A stretch of DNA of 19,166 nt from Rhodococcus sp. (in: high G+C Gram-positive bacteria) (GTDB lineage: Bacteria; Actinomycetota; Actinomycetes; Mycobacteriales; Mycobacteriaceae), in the NCBI GenBank assembly GCA_012515885.1, contig JAAYXN010000494.1, forward strand, positions 1 through 19,166, read 5' to 3'. The notes under the pieces are model-generated. The model was not told the origin of the DNA, did no database searches, and was given only the letters and a program-made list of their open reading frames with translations. Position 1 is the stretch's first letter. Each line of letters begins with the position of its first letter. The translations under genes were made by a program, and so were the position numbers. Below, in pieces: positions 1 to 7,289 of this stretch.

Positions 1-203
1 ACGTGATCGTTGTGCCCATGCGTCAACACAATTGCCTTCACAACCCGATCACCGACGGCGTCGATGATCGGATCGGCAGTGTGAGCGGCGTCAATAACGA
101 CGACTTCGGAATCATCTCCGACAAGCCAAATGTTGTTGTCTACCTCCCACGTTCCACCATCAAGTGAAAACGTGCCGGAGGTGACGATGCGGTCGATTCT
201 CAC
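1..203 (-). CDS. Metallo-beta-lactamase-fold hydrolase, 5' part only (cut by window edge)
   Basis: The first 67 residues of a metallo-beta-lactamase-fold hydrolase are present; the rest lies beyond position 1. The metal-binding signature THGHNDH is visible at residues 61-67 (His62, His64, Asp66, His67), after a beta-rich N-terminus containing NNIWLVGDD and VVVIDAAH. The start is GTG at 203, which shares four bases (GTGA) with the stop codon of mscR, so the two genes are almost certainly translationally coupled and co-transcribed. An mscR-hydrolase pair is known in mycobacteria (Rv2259-Rv2260). By that context the enzyme probably hydrolyses a thioester or other product of the mycothiol-linked dehydrogenase, for example S-formylmycothiol; this substrate is inferred, not shown. 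Fold assignment is firm, substrate is open. Confidence 0.85.
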   Translation of the reverse strand, partial: MRIDRIVTSGTFSLDGGTWEVDNNIWLVGDDSEVVVIDAAHTADPIIDAVGDRVVKAIVLTHGHNDH

Positions 204-1297
204 AACACCACCACCGAACGCAGTACCTCACCGCGGTGCATCGTCTCGAACGCCTTCTCCACCTCATCGAGGGAAATACGTTCGGTCACAAACTTATCCA
301 GTGGAAGACGTCCCTGAAGGTACAGGTCGGTGAGCATCGGGAAGTCACGTTCGGGTAGGCAGTCGCCGTACCATGACGACTTCAACGAGCCGCCGCGACT
401 AAAGAAATCCACCAGCGGCATTTCCAGGGTCATGTCTGGGGTGGGGACACCGACGAGGACGACAGTGCCCGCCAGGTCGCGAGCATAAAACGCCTGCTTC
501 CACGTTTCCGGGCGTCCCACCGCATCGATGACGACGTCCGTGCCGAAACCGTCGGTAAGTGCCTGCACAGCCTCAACAACACCGGCGGTGGAGGCGTCAA
601 TCATGTGGGTGGCGCCGAGGTCGCGCGCCCACTCCAGTTTGGTGGTGTCCCGGTCGATCGCGATGATTTTGCTGGCCCCAGCTAGGCGGGCGCCCATGAT
701 GGCCGCGTCACCGACGCCGCCGCAGCCGATGACAGCGACCGAATCTCCGCGGCTCACCCCGCCAGTGTTGACGGCGGCGCCGAAGCCGGCCATCACGCCG
801 CAACCAAGCAGGCCCACCACGGCAGGGTCGGCAGCGGGATCAACCTTGGTGCACTGGCCAGCAGCAACGAGGGTTTTATCAGCGAAGGCGCCGATGCCGA
901 GTGCCGGCGTCAACTCGGTACCGTCTTCGAGAGTCATTTTCTGTGTGGCGTTGTGGGTGTCGAAACAGTACTGGGGGCGTCCACGTTTACAGGCGCGGCA
1001 CTGCCCGCAGACGGCACGCCAGTTGAGGACGACGAAGTCGCCCACTTCCACGTTGTCGACGCCGTCGCCGATGGCTTCGACGGTTCCGGCAGCTTCATGG
1101 CCGAGGAGGAAGGGGTATTCGTCGTTGATGCCGCCATCGCGGTACGTGAGGTCGGTGTGACACACCCCGCATGCGGCGATGTCGACGACCACTTCACCCG
1201 GGCCGGGTGCGGGGATGTTGATGGTGACGAGTTCGACGGGCGCCCCTTTTGCCCGTGCGATGACTCCTCGAACTTGCTGCGGCCTACCCACTGACAT
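200..1297 (-). CDS. mscR: S-nitrosomycothiol reductase / mycothiol-dependent formaldehyde dehydrogenase
   Basis: Zinc-dependent class III-type alcohol dehydrogenase of 365 residues. It is expected to oxidise S-hydroxymethylmycothiol with NAD and to reduce S-nitrosomycothiol in the cytoplasm, as known for MscR. Catalytic zinc ligands are Cys43 (in CGVCHTD), His67 (in GHEAAG) and Cys166; structural zinc cysteines are 97, 100, 103 and 111 (pattern CGQCRACKRGRPQYC); the nucleotide-binding loop GCGGVG is at 191-196. The length agrees with mycobacterial MscR (about 361). I chose ATG 1297 rather than the in-frame ATG at 1315, because GAGGAG lies just upstream of 1297 and the downstream start reads MSVGRPQQVRGVIA, the family N-terminus. 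It overlaps the hydrolase gene by GTGA. A gamma-butyrolactone-receptor-like regulator lies upstream on the same strand and may control it. Confidence 0.93.
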   Translation of the reverse strand: MSVGRPQQVRGVIARAKGAPVELVTINIPAPGPGEVVVDIAACGVCHTDLTYRDGGINDEYPFLLGHEAAGTVEAIGDGVDNVEVGDFVVLNWRAVCGQCRACKRGRPQYCFDTHNATQKMTLEDGTELTPALGIGAFADKTLVAAGQCTKVDPAADPAVVGLLGCGVMAGFGAAVNTGGVSRGDSVAVIGCGGVGDAAIMGARLAGASKIIAIDRDTTKLEWARDLGATHMIDASTAGVVEAVQALTDGFGTDVVIDAVGRPETWKQAFYARDLAGTVVLVGVPTPDMTLEMPLVDFFSRGGSLKSSWYGDCLPERDFPMLTDLYLQGRLPLDKFVTERISLDEVEKAFETMHRGEVLRSVVVL

Positions 1298-1375
1298 TTC
1301 CACTCCTCGCGTCATTGCAATGTCTGCATACGACGGTAGTGGTCGCGGGCGCGAAGTGCAGTTAAGAGCGGGCAG

Positions 1376-1744
1376 CTATGTGTTGGCGGCCTTGTTGATG
1401 AGGGGCCCGTATTTTTGCCGCGCAGCTTCTCCGCTTGTGCCGATTGTGTCGCCGATGGTCCCCCAAGAAAAGCCACCGCTTCGTGCAGCGGTGACGGCAT
1501 CGAGGAGTGCGCGTTCGGACGCGGAACGGGCGGTTACGGCGTCGTGAAGTTGGGCGAGAATGGTGGGATCTCGCCGATCGTCTTCACGCGGCTCGTAGTC
1601 CTCGAACTTCTGCGCGAGCCTTGCGGCGTGAGCGCACCGTCGCCGGACTGCTCGGCGGATAAAGGCTGGAGGCGGGCCGACAGAATCTGGTCGATCGTCC
1701 GCGCATGATTTGGCGCCAGGATGGCTTGCAGCAGGATTCGCCAC
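1376..1744 (-). CDS. Small HTH-like hypothetical protein, start uncertain; overlaps the TetR gene
   Basis: This frame ends with about 80 residues that look genuinely coded: RLAQKFEDYEPREDDRRD, then a helical stretch, then FSWGTIGDTIGTSGEAARQK, which resembles a helix-turn-helix, and a short tail before TAG at 1376. The only standard start in frame is ATG 1744, but the first 43 or so residues from there overlap the TetR coding frame and look like out-of-frame translation. No ATG, GTG or TTG occurs between 1744 and the good part. The true start may therefore be a rare codon, the gene may have lost its start, or a one-base frameshift may join it to the regulator upstream or to a GTG near 1642 in the third frame. 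Similar short proteins with SW..IG..LGTS..AARQ endings occur in actinobacteria, with no function I can name. The gene stops 78 bases before mscR, so it could be co-transcribed with it. Confidence 0.5.
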   Translation of the reverse strand: MANPAASHPGAKSCADDRPDSVGPPPAFIRRAVRRRCAHAARLAQKFEDYEPREDDRRDPTILAQLHDAVTARSASERALLDAVTAARSGGFSWGTIGDTIGTSGEAARQKYGPLINKAANT

Positions 1745-2286
1745 ATGTCGGTGAGGCGCTTTTCCAGTTCGGCGCGTCCGTCGAGAGCATTGGACACCAA
1801 CTGGACGCCGGTAAACGCTGACACCAAGAAATGGGCCAGCTGATCGCGATCAAGAGTGGGGTCGATATCGCCGTCACTCTGCGCAATGTCGATGACGACG
1901 CCGCACGCCTCGATCCAGTCGGTAAACGGCCTGGTAGGCCCCCGGTCCACCTGCATCTCTAGGGACAGTCGGATGCCGGCGCGCACGATCGGATCTTCGA
2001 TGAGTTGGCGCCCCATCTCAAAGGACTGCATCACCAGACGGTCAATAGCGGGTGCGTCCACCTCCGCGATACGCAATCCCGCAGCGATCGAAATGTTGTG
2101 CTGCTCTTCGATGATCTGTTGTGCCAGTTCATCTTTAGACTTGAAATGAAAGTAGATCGCGCCGCGAGTGAAGCCGCTGGTTTTGCTGATCTGGCCGATG
2201 CTGGCGCCCTTGAATCCAAGCTGGTCAAACACCTGAGCAGCTCCACGTAGCACTTGGAGTCGTGTTGCTACTGCCCGATCCTGCAT
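1534..2286 (-). CDS. TetR regulator, gamma-butyrolactone-receptor (ArpA/ScbR) type
   Basis: TetR-family repressor. Residues 7-55 form the DNA-binding domain, with helix-turn-helix about 28-47 (ASIGQISKTSGFTRGAIYFH). The ligand domain carries features of gamma-butyrolactone receptors: VRAGIRLSLEMQ about 102-113 and FTGVQLVSNAL about 158-168, which align with ARAGVRLSMDQ and FAGIQVVSQ of ScbR from memory. Such proteins sense diffusible butyrolactone-type signals and release DNA when bound. The start is ATG 2286 with AAGGG about nine bases upstream. The family is usually about 210-220 residues; this ORF gives 250, and the last 30 or so residues (Ser- and Arg-rich) overlap the better-looking frame of the next ORF, so the natural C-terminus or a frameshift is in question. 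No butyrolactone synthase (AfsA-like) is in the window. The actual ligand is unknown. Confidence 0.85.
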   Translation of the reverse strand: MQDRAVATRLQVLRGAAQVFDQLGFKGASIGQISKTSGFTRGAIYFHFKSKDELAQQIIEEQHNISIAAGLRIAEVDAPAIDRLVMQSFEMGRQLIEDPIVRAGIRLSLEMQVDRGPTRPFTDWIEACGVVIDIAQSDGDIDPTLDRDQLAHFLVSAFTGVQLVSNALDGRAELEKRLTDMWRILLQAILAPNHARTIDQILSARLQPLSAEQSGDGALTPQGSRRSSRTTSRVKTIGEIPPFSPNFTTP

Positions 2287-2413
2287 CGTCGTGACCCTTC
2301 TGCCGCCACCAGATCTCTAGCGTAGTGGCTCGGTGATCGGGTCGGACGGATGGTCAAGGGTTTGACGTGTCTCGCATCCAAGACTGCATCGTTGAACTCC
2401 TCAACTACCAATT

Positions 2414-2435
2414 AAGCATAACGTCCGGTATTTTA
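2414..2435. promoter_or_regulatory. Weak candidate autoregulatory element for the receptor-like regulator
   Basis: The region 2403-2440 is an A+T-rich island. Within it an imperfect palindrome, AAGCATAACG-TC-CGGTATTTTA, has 6 of 10 pairs matching. The right half resembles the CGGT(A/T)T half-site of binding elements for gamma-butyrolactone receptors. It lies about 130 bases upstream of the TetR start. This is a resemblance only. Confidence 0.25.
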
Positions 2436-2509
2436 AATTTGGAGGAGGGGTCGTGGGCGAGGTGTGGCATTGGGAGGGGCTGCACCTCGCTACCCACACA
2501 CTCACTGGA

Positions 2510-2547
2510 TTGCGAAAAGCGGTCCAGTATCGGCGATACTGGTTTGC
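2510..2547 (+). promoter_or_regulatory. Promoter of the MocR gene with a perfect 19-bp palindrome over the -10 box
   Basis: A perfect inverted repeat, CCAGTATCG-G-CGATACTGG, spans 2524-2542. Its right arm contains a -10-like GATACT (2535-2540) located seven bases before ATG 2548, with TTGCGA (2510-2515) as a possible -35 at a 19-base spacing. This implies a leaderless transcript whose promoter would be covered by anything bound to the palindrome. A direct repeat ACTGG(A/T)TTGC occurs at 2504-2513 and 2538-2547, 34 bases apart. MocR proteins such as GabR are known to bind direct repeats, so autoregulation is the natural guess. Confidence 0.6.
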
Positions 2548-4008
2548 ATGGGCATACGGACGCTGGGAGCTAAAACGCTCAGCGCGGACCTGGGCAACTG
2601 GCATGACCAGCCCGGAAAACGTACAGCGGCCCGCCCAATTTATCGGGCACTCGCCGACGGCATCAAGATGCTTGTCCATGACGGCCGCGTGCCTCTGGGC
2701 ATAGCTTTGCCCAGTGAACGCGAGCTGTCGCTGGTGTTGGGGGTAAGCCGCAGCACCATCACGTCCGCGTACGCTCTGTTGCGCGACGACGGCTATCTCG
2801 TCTCCCGTCAGGGGTCGCGTTCGACTATCGCGATACCGGCGCGCTCAGAGTCCTCCGCTCGCCCGTCGTTGTCGGCGGCCGACGCGGTGGTGGACCTGAG
2901 CTATGCGGCGATGGCTGCACCGCAACAGGCGATCGAGGCTGCCTATGCCGCGGCGTTGGAATCGCTCGTCCGCTACCTTCCCACGCACGGTATGGAGCCG
3001 GTGGGTGTGCGCGAACTCCGCGACGTCATCGCACACCGATACACCGCCCGCGGACTACCCACTACTGCTGACCAGATCATGGTCACCTCGGGTGCTCAGC
3101 ATGCGCTGCGATTACTCCTCGGGGTGCTCACCTCACCGGGCGACCGCGTTCTTATTGATCACCCGACGTATCCCAATGCGTTAGAAGCGATTCGACGCGT
3201 AGGTGCGCTCGCCGTTCCGGTTCCTGTGCGTCCCGAAGCGGGGGAGGGGTCAGCGTGGGATCTGGACGGAATCTCCAGTGCCGCACTGCAAACCTCCGCG
3301 CGCGCGGCGTATTTAATCCCCGATTTTCACAACCCCACCGGATTGTGTATGGATGCAGCTGGGCGCGCGCGACTCGCGCGCATTGCCAGCGATGCCCGGA
3401 TGACACTCATCGTTGATGAAACGATGGTAGATCTGTGGCTCGATCAGCCGTCGCCGGGCAGCGTTGCCGCGCATAGTGATCGGGCGTCGATCGTCACCAT
3501 CGGTTCTACCGCAAAATCCTTTTGGGGCGGACTGAGAGTGGGATGGGTGCGCGCAGACCCGCCGCTGATTGCGCGTCTCGCGGGAGCGCGCGCCGCGGTC
3601 GACCTGGGAACGCCAGTGATGGACCAGCTCGCGGCAGCCGAGTTGATGCGCGATGACGCCCAGCTACTCAACGAGCGCCGCGCGCAGCTGCGGGTGCAGC
3701 GCAGCGCACTGTTGGAAGCACTTGCCGAGCACCTGCCGAGGTGGCAGCCCACGGTCGGTTCCGGTGGATTGTCACTGTGGCTGCGCATGCCCGACCCGGT
3801 CTCGTCGGCGCTGACCGCTACAGCGCCCAGTTACGGAGTGCGGCTGGCAGCAGGTCCGCGTTTTGGCGTCGAAGGTTCTTTTGAACGCTACCTTCGCCTG
3901 CCCTACGCCCAGAGCGCCGAGGAACTGCGGCGCGGTGTGGAGGCGGTTGCCGCGGCGTATGCGACGTTGGCGCGCGTCGATTCAGAGCGTGCAGGGTTCG
4001 TCCTGTAA
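2548..4008 (+). CDS. MocR-type transcriptional regulator (GntR winged helix fused to aminotransferase domain)
   Basis: A 486-residue regulator. An N-terminal GntR-type winged helix (about 25-95; LPSERELSLVLGVSRSTITS) is followed by a fold-type I aminotransferase-like domain (about 115-475). PLP-site residues are visible: the lysine in STAKSFWGGLR (Lys323), the NPTG motif after PDFH (Asn262), and the aspartate in LIVDET (Asp290). MocR proteins use PLP or an amino compound bound through PLP as effector. I chose ATG 2548 over GTG 2464, because MGIRTLGAKTLSADLGNW matches the family N-terminus and the upstream 28 residues would read through the palindrome. No ribosome-binding site precedes 2548, consistent with leaderless translation. 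The YczE-type membrane gene often found beside such regulators is not here, so its target is unknown. It ends three bases from the convergent mcr. Confidence 0.9.
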   Translation: MGIRTLGAKTLSADLGNWHDQPGKRTAARPIYRALADGIKMLVHDGRVPLGIALPSERELSLVLGVSRSTITSAYALLRDDGYLVSRQGSRSTIAIPARSESSARPSLSAADAVVDLSYAAMAAPQQAIEAAYAAALESLVRYLPTHGMEPVGVRELRDVIAHRYTARGLPTTADQIMVTSGAQHALRLLLGVLTSPGDRVLIDHPTYPNALEAIRRVGALAVPVPVRPEAGEGSAWDLDGISSAALQTSARAAYLIPDFHNPTGLCMDAAGRARLARIASDARMTLIVDETMVDLWLDQPSPGSVAAHSDRASIVTIGSTAKSFWGGLRVGWVRADPPLIARLAGARAAVDLGTPVMDQLAAAELMRDDAQLLNERRAQLRVQRSALLEALAEHLPRWQPTVGSGGLSLWLRMPDPVSSALTATAPSYGVRLAAGPRFGVEGSFERYLRLPYAQSAEELRRGVEAVAAAYATLARVDSERAGFVL

Positions 4009-4011
4009 CTC

Positions 4012-5100
4012 CTAGCGCCAGAGGTCATCGATGTTGACCGCCTCGCGCGCGGGAGCTGACGGCTGTTGCGGTGGTGTCCGCGAAAACCGCGGCGCTGAAG
4101 CGTGCTGGGTGATGCCGTCAATGTCGACGAAGTCGCCTCGGGCAGTGAGGTGTTCATCAGTTTCGGCTTCAGCGAACGTCAAGACCGGCGTGACGCAGGC
4201 ATCGGTGCCGCCGAAAATTTCGGTCCACTCGTCGCGGGTGCGGCGAACGAACACGTCGGCGAAAAGCTCTTTGAGTTCAGGCCATTTCGATGTGTCCATC
4301 TGGGCGGGAAGCTCAGCGGGGTCGAGTTCGAGGCCCTGCAGCAGCAGCGCGTAAAACTGTGGCTCAATGGCACCGACCGCCATGTACTTTCCGTCTGCGG
4401 TTTCGTAGGTGTCGTAGAACGGTGCACCGGTATCGAGGGCGTTGACCCCGCGCTCATCGGACCACAGATTTTGGCCACGAAACGCCCACATCATGTGGGA
4501 TAGAGCGAGAACGCCGTCGACCATCGCGGCGTCAATAACCTGGCCTTTTCCGGACGTCTGCCGTTCAATGAGCGCTGCGAGGACGCCCATGATCAGGAAC
4601 ATCGAGCCGCCACCGAAATCGCCAACCATGTTCAGCGGGGGGACGGGACGTTCGCCCTTGCGGCCAATCGCATGCAGGACTCCGGTGCGGGAGATGTAGT
4701 TGATGTCGTGACCGGCGGTGTGGGCGAGCGGACCCTGTTGGCCCCACCCCGTCATCCGCCCGTACACCAGGCGCGGATTGCGGGTCAGGCACTCGTCGGG
4801 GCCCAATCCGAGCCGTTCGGCGACACTGGGACGAAATCCCTCAATGAGAACGTCGCTGCGTTCGATGAGGTCGAGTATTTGGCTGACCTGCTCGGGATCT
4901 TTCAAGTTGGCTTCGATGACGCGGCGGCCACGCTTAGTTTGATCGCCTGGGAACCCTTCAGGCGGCAGCAGGCCGGGTCGTTGGATGATGACGACGTCGG
5001 CGCCGAGGTCAGCGAGTAGGGTCGCTGCGTGCGGCGCGGGGCCGATGCCTGCGAGTTCGATGATTCGGATACCGGCGAGTGGCCCGCTCGATGAGGTCAT
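4012..5100 (-). CDS. mcr: Alpha-methylacyl-CoA racemase (family III CoA-transferase fold)
   Basis: A 362-residue protein of the CoA-transferase family III fold. It should interconvert (2R)- and (2S)-methyl-branched acyl-CoA, a step needed before beta-oxidation of branched fatty acids or sterol side chains. The N-terminus PLAGIRIIELAGIGPAPHA is typical. The catalytic residues of the M. tuberculosis enzyme (His126, Asp156, Glu241) correspond to His131 (AGHDINY), Asp161 (GDFGGG) and Glu246 (AIEPQF), each shifted by five, which strongly favours racemase over CoA transferase. The start is ATG 5100, about 16 bases downstream of the transcription start predicted from the promoter at 5124-5151; there is no clear ribosome-binding site. 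It is divergent from purT and convergent with the MocR gene. Confidence 0.93.
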   Translation of the reverse strand: MTSSSGPLAGIRIIELAGIGPAPHAATLLADLGADVVIIQRPGLLPPEGFPGDQTKRGRRVIEANLKDPEQVSQILDLIERSDVLIEGFRPSVAERLGLGPDECLTRNPRLVYGRMTGWGQQGPLAHTAGHDINYISRTGVLHAIGRKGERPVPPLNMVGDFGGGSMFLIMGVLAALIERQTSGKGQVIDAAMVDGVLALSHMMWAFRGQNLWSDERGVNALDTGAPFYDTYETADGKYMAVGAIEPQFYALLLQGLELDPAELPAQMDTSKWPELKELFADVFVRRTRDEWTEIFGGTDACVTPVLTFAEAETDEHLTARGDFVDIDGITQHASAPRFSRTPPQQPSAPAREAVNIDDLWR

Positions 5101-5123
5101 GGTTCGACGCTAACCCATCCGCA

Positions 5124-5151
5124 GTTATATGTGTACTAGCAGTTACGTAAA
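5124..5151 (-). promoter_or_regulatory. Sigma70-like promoter of mcr with a TTACGTAA palindrome at the -35
   Basis: Read on the minus strand, TTTACG (5151-5146) and TATAAC (5129-5124) are separated by 16 bases, a good housekeeping-type promoter. The palindrome TTACGTAA (5143-5150) overlaps the -35, and GCAGTTA is repeated directly at 5121-5127 and 5139-5145. These could be operator elements. Confidence 0.55.
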
Positions 5152-5194
5152 CCTTCTTCATTCCCTCCTCGACGGCGTCTCACAGGCGACCGCA

Positions 5195-5207
5195 TACAGT
5201 TCTCGTT
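5195..5207 (+). promoter_or_regulatory. Probable -10 box for leaderless purT transcript
   Basis: TACAGT at 5195-5200 lies seven bases before ATG 5208, the spacing expected when transcription starts at the A of the start codon. No Shine-Dalgarno sequence is present. I could not identify a convincing -35. Confidence 0.4.
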
Positions 5208-6413
5208 ATGGATGAACTGCGCATCGGGACTCCACTGACCGCGAATGCCACCCGAGTGATGTTGCTCGGCTCCGGCGAACTGGGCAAGGAAGTCATCATT
5301 GCGCTGCAACGGCTCGGTGTCGAGGTCATCGCCGTCGACCGCTACGACAACGCCCCCGGTCACCAGGTCGCGCATCGCGCTCACACCGTGGATATGACCG
5401 ATCCGCAGGCGCTGCTCGCTGTCATTGAGTCGGAGCGTCCCCACTACGTCGTTCCCGAGATCGAGGCCATCGCGACCGACGCTCTAGCCGTGGCCGAAGA
5501 GCGTGGTCTGGCTACCGTCATCCCGACTGCCCGCGCCACGCAGCTCACCATGAACCGTGAAGGCATCCGCCGCCTCGTCGCCGAGGAACTCGAACTCCCC
5601 ACCTCGCCTTACGCCTTCGCTGATTCGCTGGAGGAAGTGCGAGAAGCTGCCGAACGCATCGGCTACCCGTGCGTGATTAAGCCGGTGGTGTCGTCGTCAG
5701 GTAAGGGTCAGTCGACGGTGCGCAGCGCCGATGACCTCGTCGCCGCGTGGGACTATGCGATGAGCGGCGGACGCGTCAACCGTGGCCGCGTCATCGTTGA
5801 AGGGTTCATCGATTTCGATTATGAGATCACGCAATTGACGGTGCGTGCTGTCGGCGCAGACGGGACTGTCCAGACGTTTTTCTGTGAGCCGATCGGCCAT
5901 CTCCAGGAATCTGGGGACTACATCGAGTCCTGGCAGCCGCAACCGATGAGCGATCGTGCACTGGCTCGCTCACGCGAAATTTCTGAGAAGGTCACGTCCG
6001 CACTGGGAGGCCGCGGCGTGTTCGGTGTCGAACTGTTCGTGAAAGGCGACGACGTCTACTTCTCCGAGGTCAGTCCGCGTCCGCACGACACCGGCCTGGT
6101 GACGCTGCGCACTCAACGCTTCTCGGAGTTTGAGTTGCATGCGCGCGCTGTCCTGGGGCTTCCGGTTGATACCGCGTTGACTTCGCCGGGCGCATCCGCA
6201 GTGATCTACGGACGACTGGACGAAGCGGGAATCGCGTTCGACGGGGTGGCCGACGCCCTGCGCGTGCCTGAGACGGACATTCGTCTCTTCGGTAAGCCGG
6301 AGAGCTTTGCGCGTCGACGCATGGGTGTCGCGGTCTCGACCGGCCCCGACATCGACGTGGCCCGGGAGCGGGCCCGCACCGCCGCGGCAGCAGTGCGACC
6401 AGTGTCAGGCTGA
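5208..6413 (+). CDS. purT: Formate-dependent phosphoribosylglycinamide formyltransferase
   Basis: PurT of 401 residues, an ATP-grasp enzyme of purine synthesis. It makes formyl-GAR from GAR, formate and ATP, bypassing the tetrahydrofolate-dependent PurN route. Visible motifs: the GAR-site loop GSGELGKE at 21-28, PEIEAIAT at 83-90, the ATP-grasp loop SSSGKGQS at 162-169, and the metal/ATP segment SEVSPRPHDTG at 286-296. Length is normal. ATG 5208 begins MDELRIGTPL, a typical start, directly downstream of a -10 box. In M. tuberculosis purT (Rv0389) is followed by a rhodanese and metZ; here those genes lie about 6 kb further on. It converges with the amidohydrolase across only ten bases, leaving no room for a terminator between them. 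Confidence 0.96.
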   Translation: MDELRIGTPLTANATRVMLLGSGELGKEVIIALQRLGVEVIAVDRYDNAPGHQVAHRAHTVDMTDPQALLAVIESERPHYVVPEIEAIATDALAVAEERGLATVIPTARATQLTMNREGIRRLVAEELELPTSPYAFADSLEEVREAAERIGYPCVIKPVVSSSGKGQSTVRSADDLVAAWDYAMSGGRVNRGRVIVEGFIDFDYEITQLTVRAVGADGTVQTFFCEPIGHLQESGDYIESWQPQPMSDRALARSREISEKVTSALGGRGVFGVELFVKGDDVYFSEVSPRPHDTGLVTLRTQRFSEFELHARAVLGLPVDTALTSPGASAVIYGRLDEAGIAFDGVADALRVPETDIRLFGKPESFARRRMGVAVSTGPDIDVARERARTAAAAVRPVSG

Positions 6414-6423
6414 TAATTCAGGT

Positions 6424-7179
6424 TCAGGCGGAAATCTCGGGGCAGCGGTACCAGCGGCGGGCATTGCCGCCGGTGACCGCATCCCAGCCGTCACCGTCGC
6501 CGAGCGCTTCGGCCACCAACTCAAGGTCCGCGTCCTCAAAAACACGGCGCGCACGACTGCCCGGGAGATCGGTGCCGAACATGAGGGCTTCCGGATTGAC
6601 AGCGTGAATGCGCCGCAACACTTCCGCGACATCCTTAATGGTGGTGCGACCAAAACCTGTCGCCTTCACGCGTGCCCCGCGGTCCACGAGGTCCAGAAGA
6701 TACGGCAGTCCGCGCGTCGACATCCCCAAATGGTCGATGCTGACCGCAGGCAACTTCGCGAACACCGGCTCCAGCGAAAGCAGCAGCGTGGCGTCAACAT
6801 AAAACTCGGCGTGCCACCCCACCAGATCGAACGCGCGGAGCGCCTGCGCGGTCAGCAGCCGCAAATCTGTTGCGCTGCGCCGCAAATTGAACCGCACCGC
6901 GCGAACACCGGCACGATCGAGTTCAACGATGTCCTCGTCGGTGGCATCAAGATCAAGCTGGGTAACACCCACCCAGCCGGGACCGAGCTCGTCCAACGTG
7001 GTGCGCAAATACGTCTGATCGGTGCCCTGATAGGACGCCGTGACGACCGCCCCGCCGGTGACATTCAAGTGGGAGGTGCGTTCGCGGTAGTCGCTGATCG
7101 TGAACGGCTTAGGAAGGTAGCCGTGATTCTCGACCAGCGGAAACCGCGGATCGATGATGTGTAAGTGCGCGTCGAACAC
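6424..7179 (-). CDS. Amidohydrolase family 2 (TIM-barrel metal-dependent hydrolase)
   Basis: A 251-residue TIM-barrel hydrolase of the amidohydrolase-2 family (2-pyrone-4,6-dicarboxylate lactonase / ACMSD-like). Metal-ligand motifs: DAHLHI at residues 3-8 (His5, His7), His123 after VGW, His150 in SIDHLG, and Asp204 in FGTDLPG. These hydrolases cleave lactones or decarboxylate carboxylated aromatics; the substrate here cannot be named. The start is GTG 7179, with AGGA seven bases upstream; the nearby ATG is out of frame. Length is slightly short for the family (often 270-300) but all expected motifs are present. It is divergent from the B12-uptake leader and convergent with purT. Confidence 0.85.
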   Translation of the reverse strand: MFDAHLHIIDPRFPLVENHGYLPKPFTISDYRERTSHLNVTGGAVVTASYQGTDQTYLRTTLDELGPGWVGVTQLDLDATDEDIVELDRAGVRAVRFNLRRSATDLRLLTAQALRAFDLVGWHAEFYVDATLLLSLEPVFAKLPAVSIDHLGMSTRGLPYLLDLVDRGARVKATGFGRTTIKDVAEVLRRIHAVNPEALMFGTDLPGSRARRVFEDADLELVAEALGDGDGWDAVTGGNARRWYRCPEISA

Positions 7180-7289
7180 GAGTCCATCCTGTCTGAAAAG
7201 ACTGATACCCCCCGTTGCTTGAGGATCGTGATCGGCAATTATGGCACGCGCCGCCGACAGGAGCCTGCTATGTTGCGCCAGTTTTACTG

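Noticed and set aside
2464..2547. 28-residue N-terminal extension of the MocR protein from GTG 2464
   Set aside because: It would read through the promoter palindrome, is unlike the family N-terminus and has a poorly placed ribosome-binding site; ATG 2548 fits homologues.
6307..7164. Plus-strand open frame opposite the amidohydrolase (285 codons)
   Set aside because: The minus strand carries all amidohydrolase metal motifs and a good start; the plus frame has no family features and would overlap the purT end.
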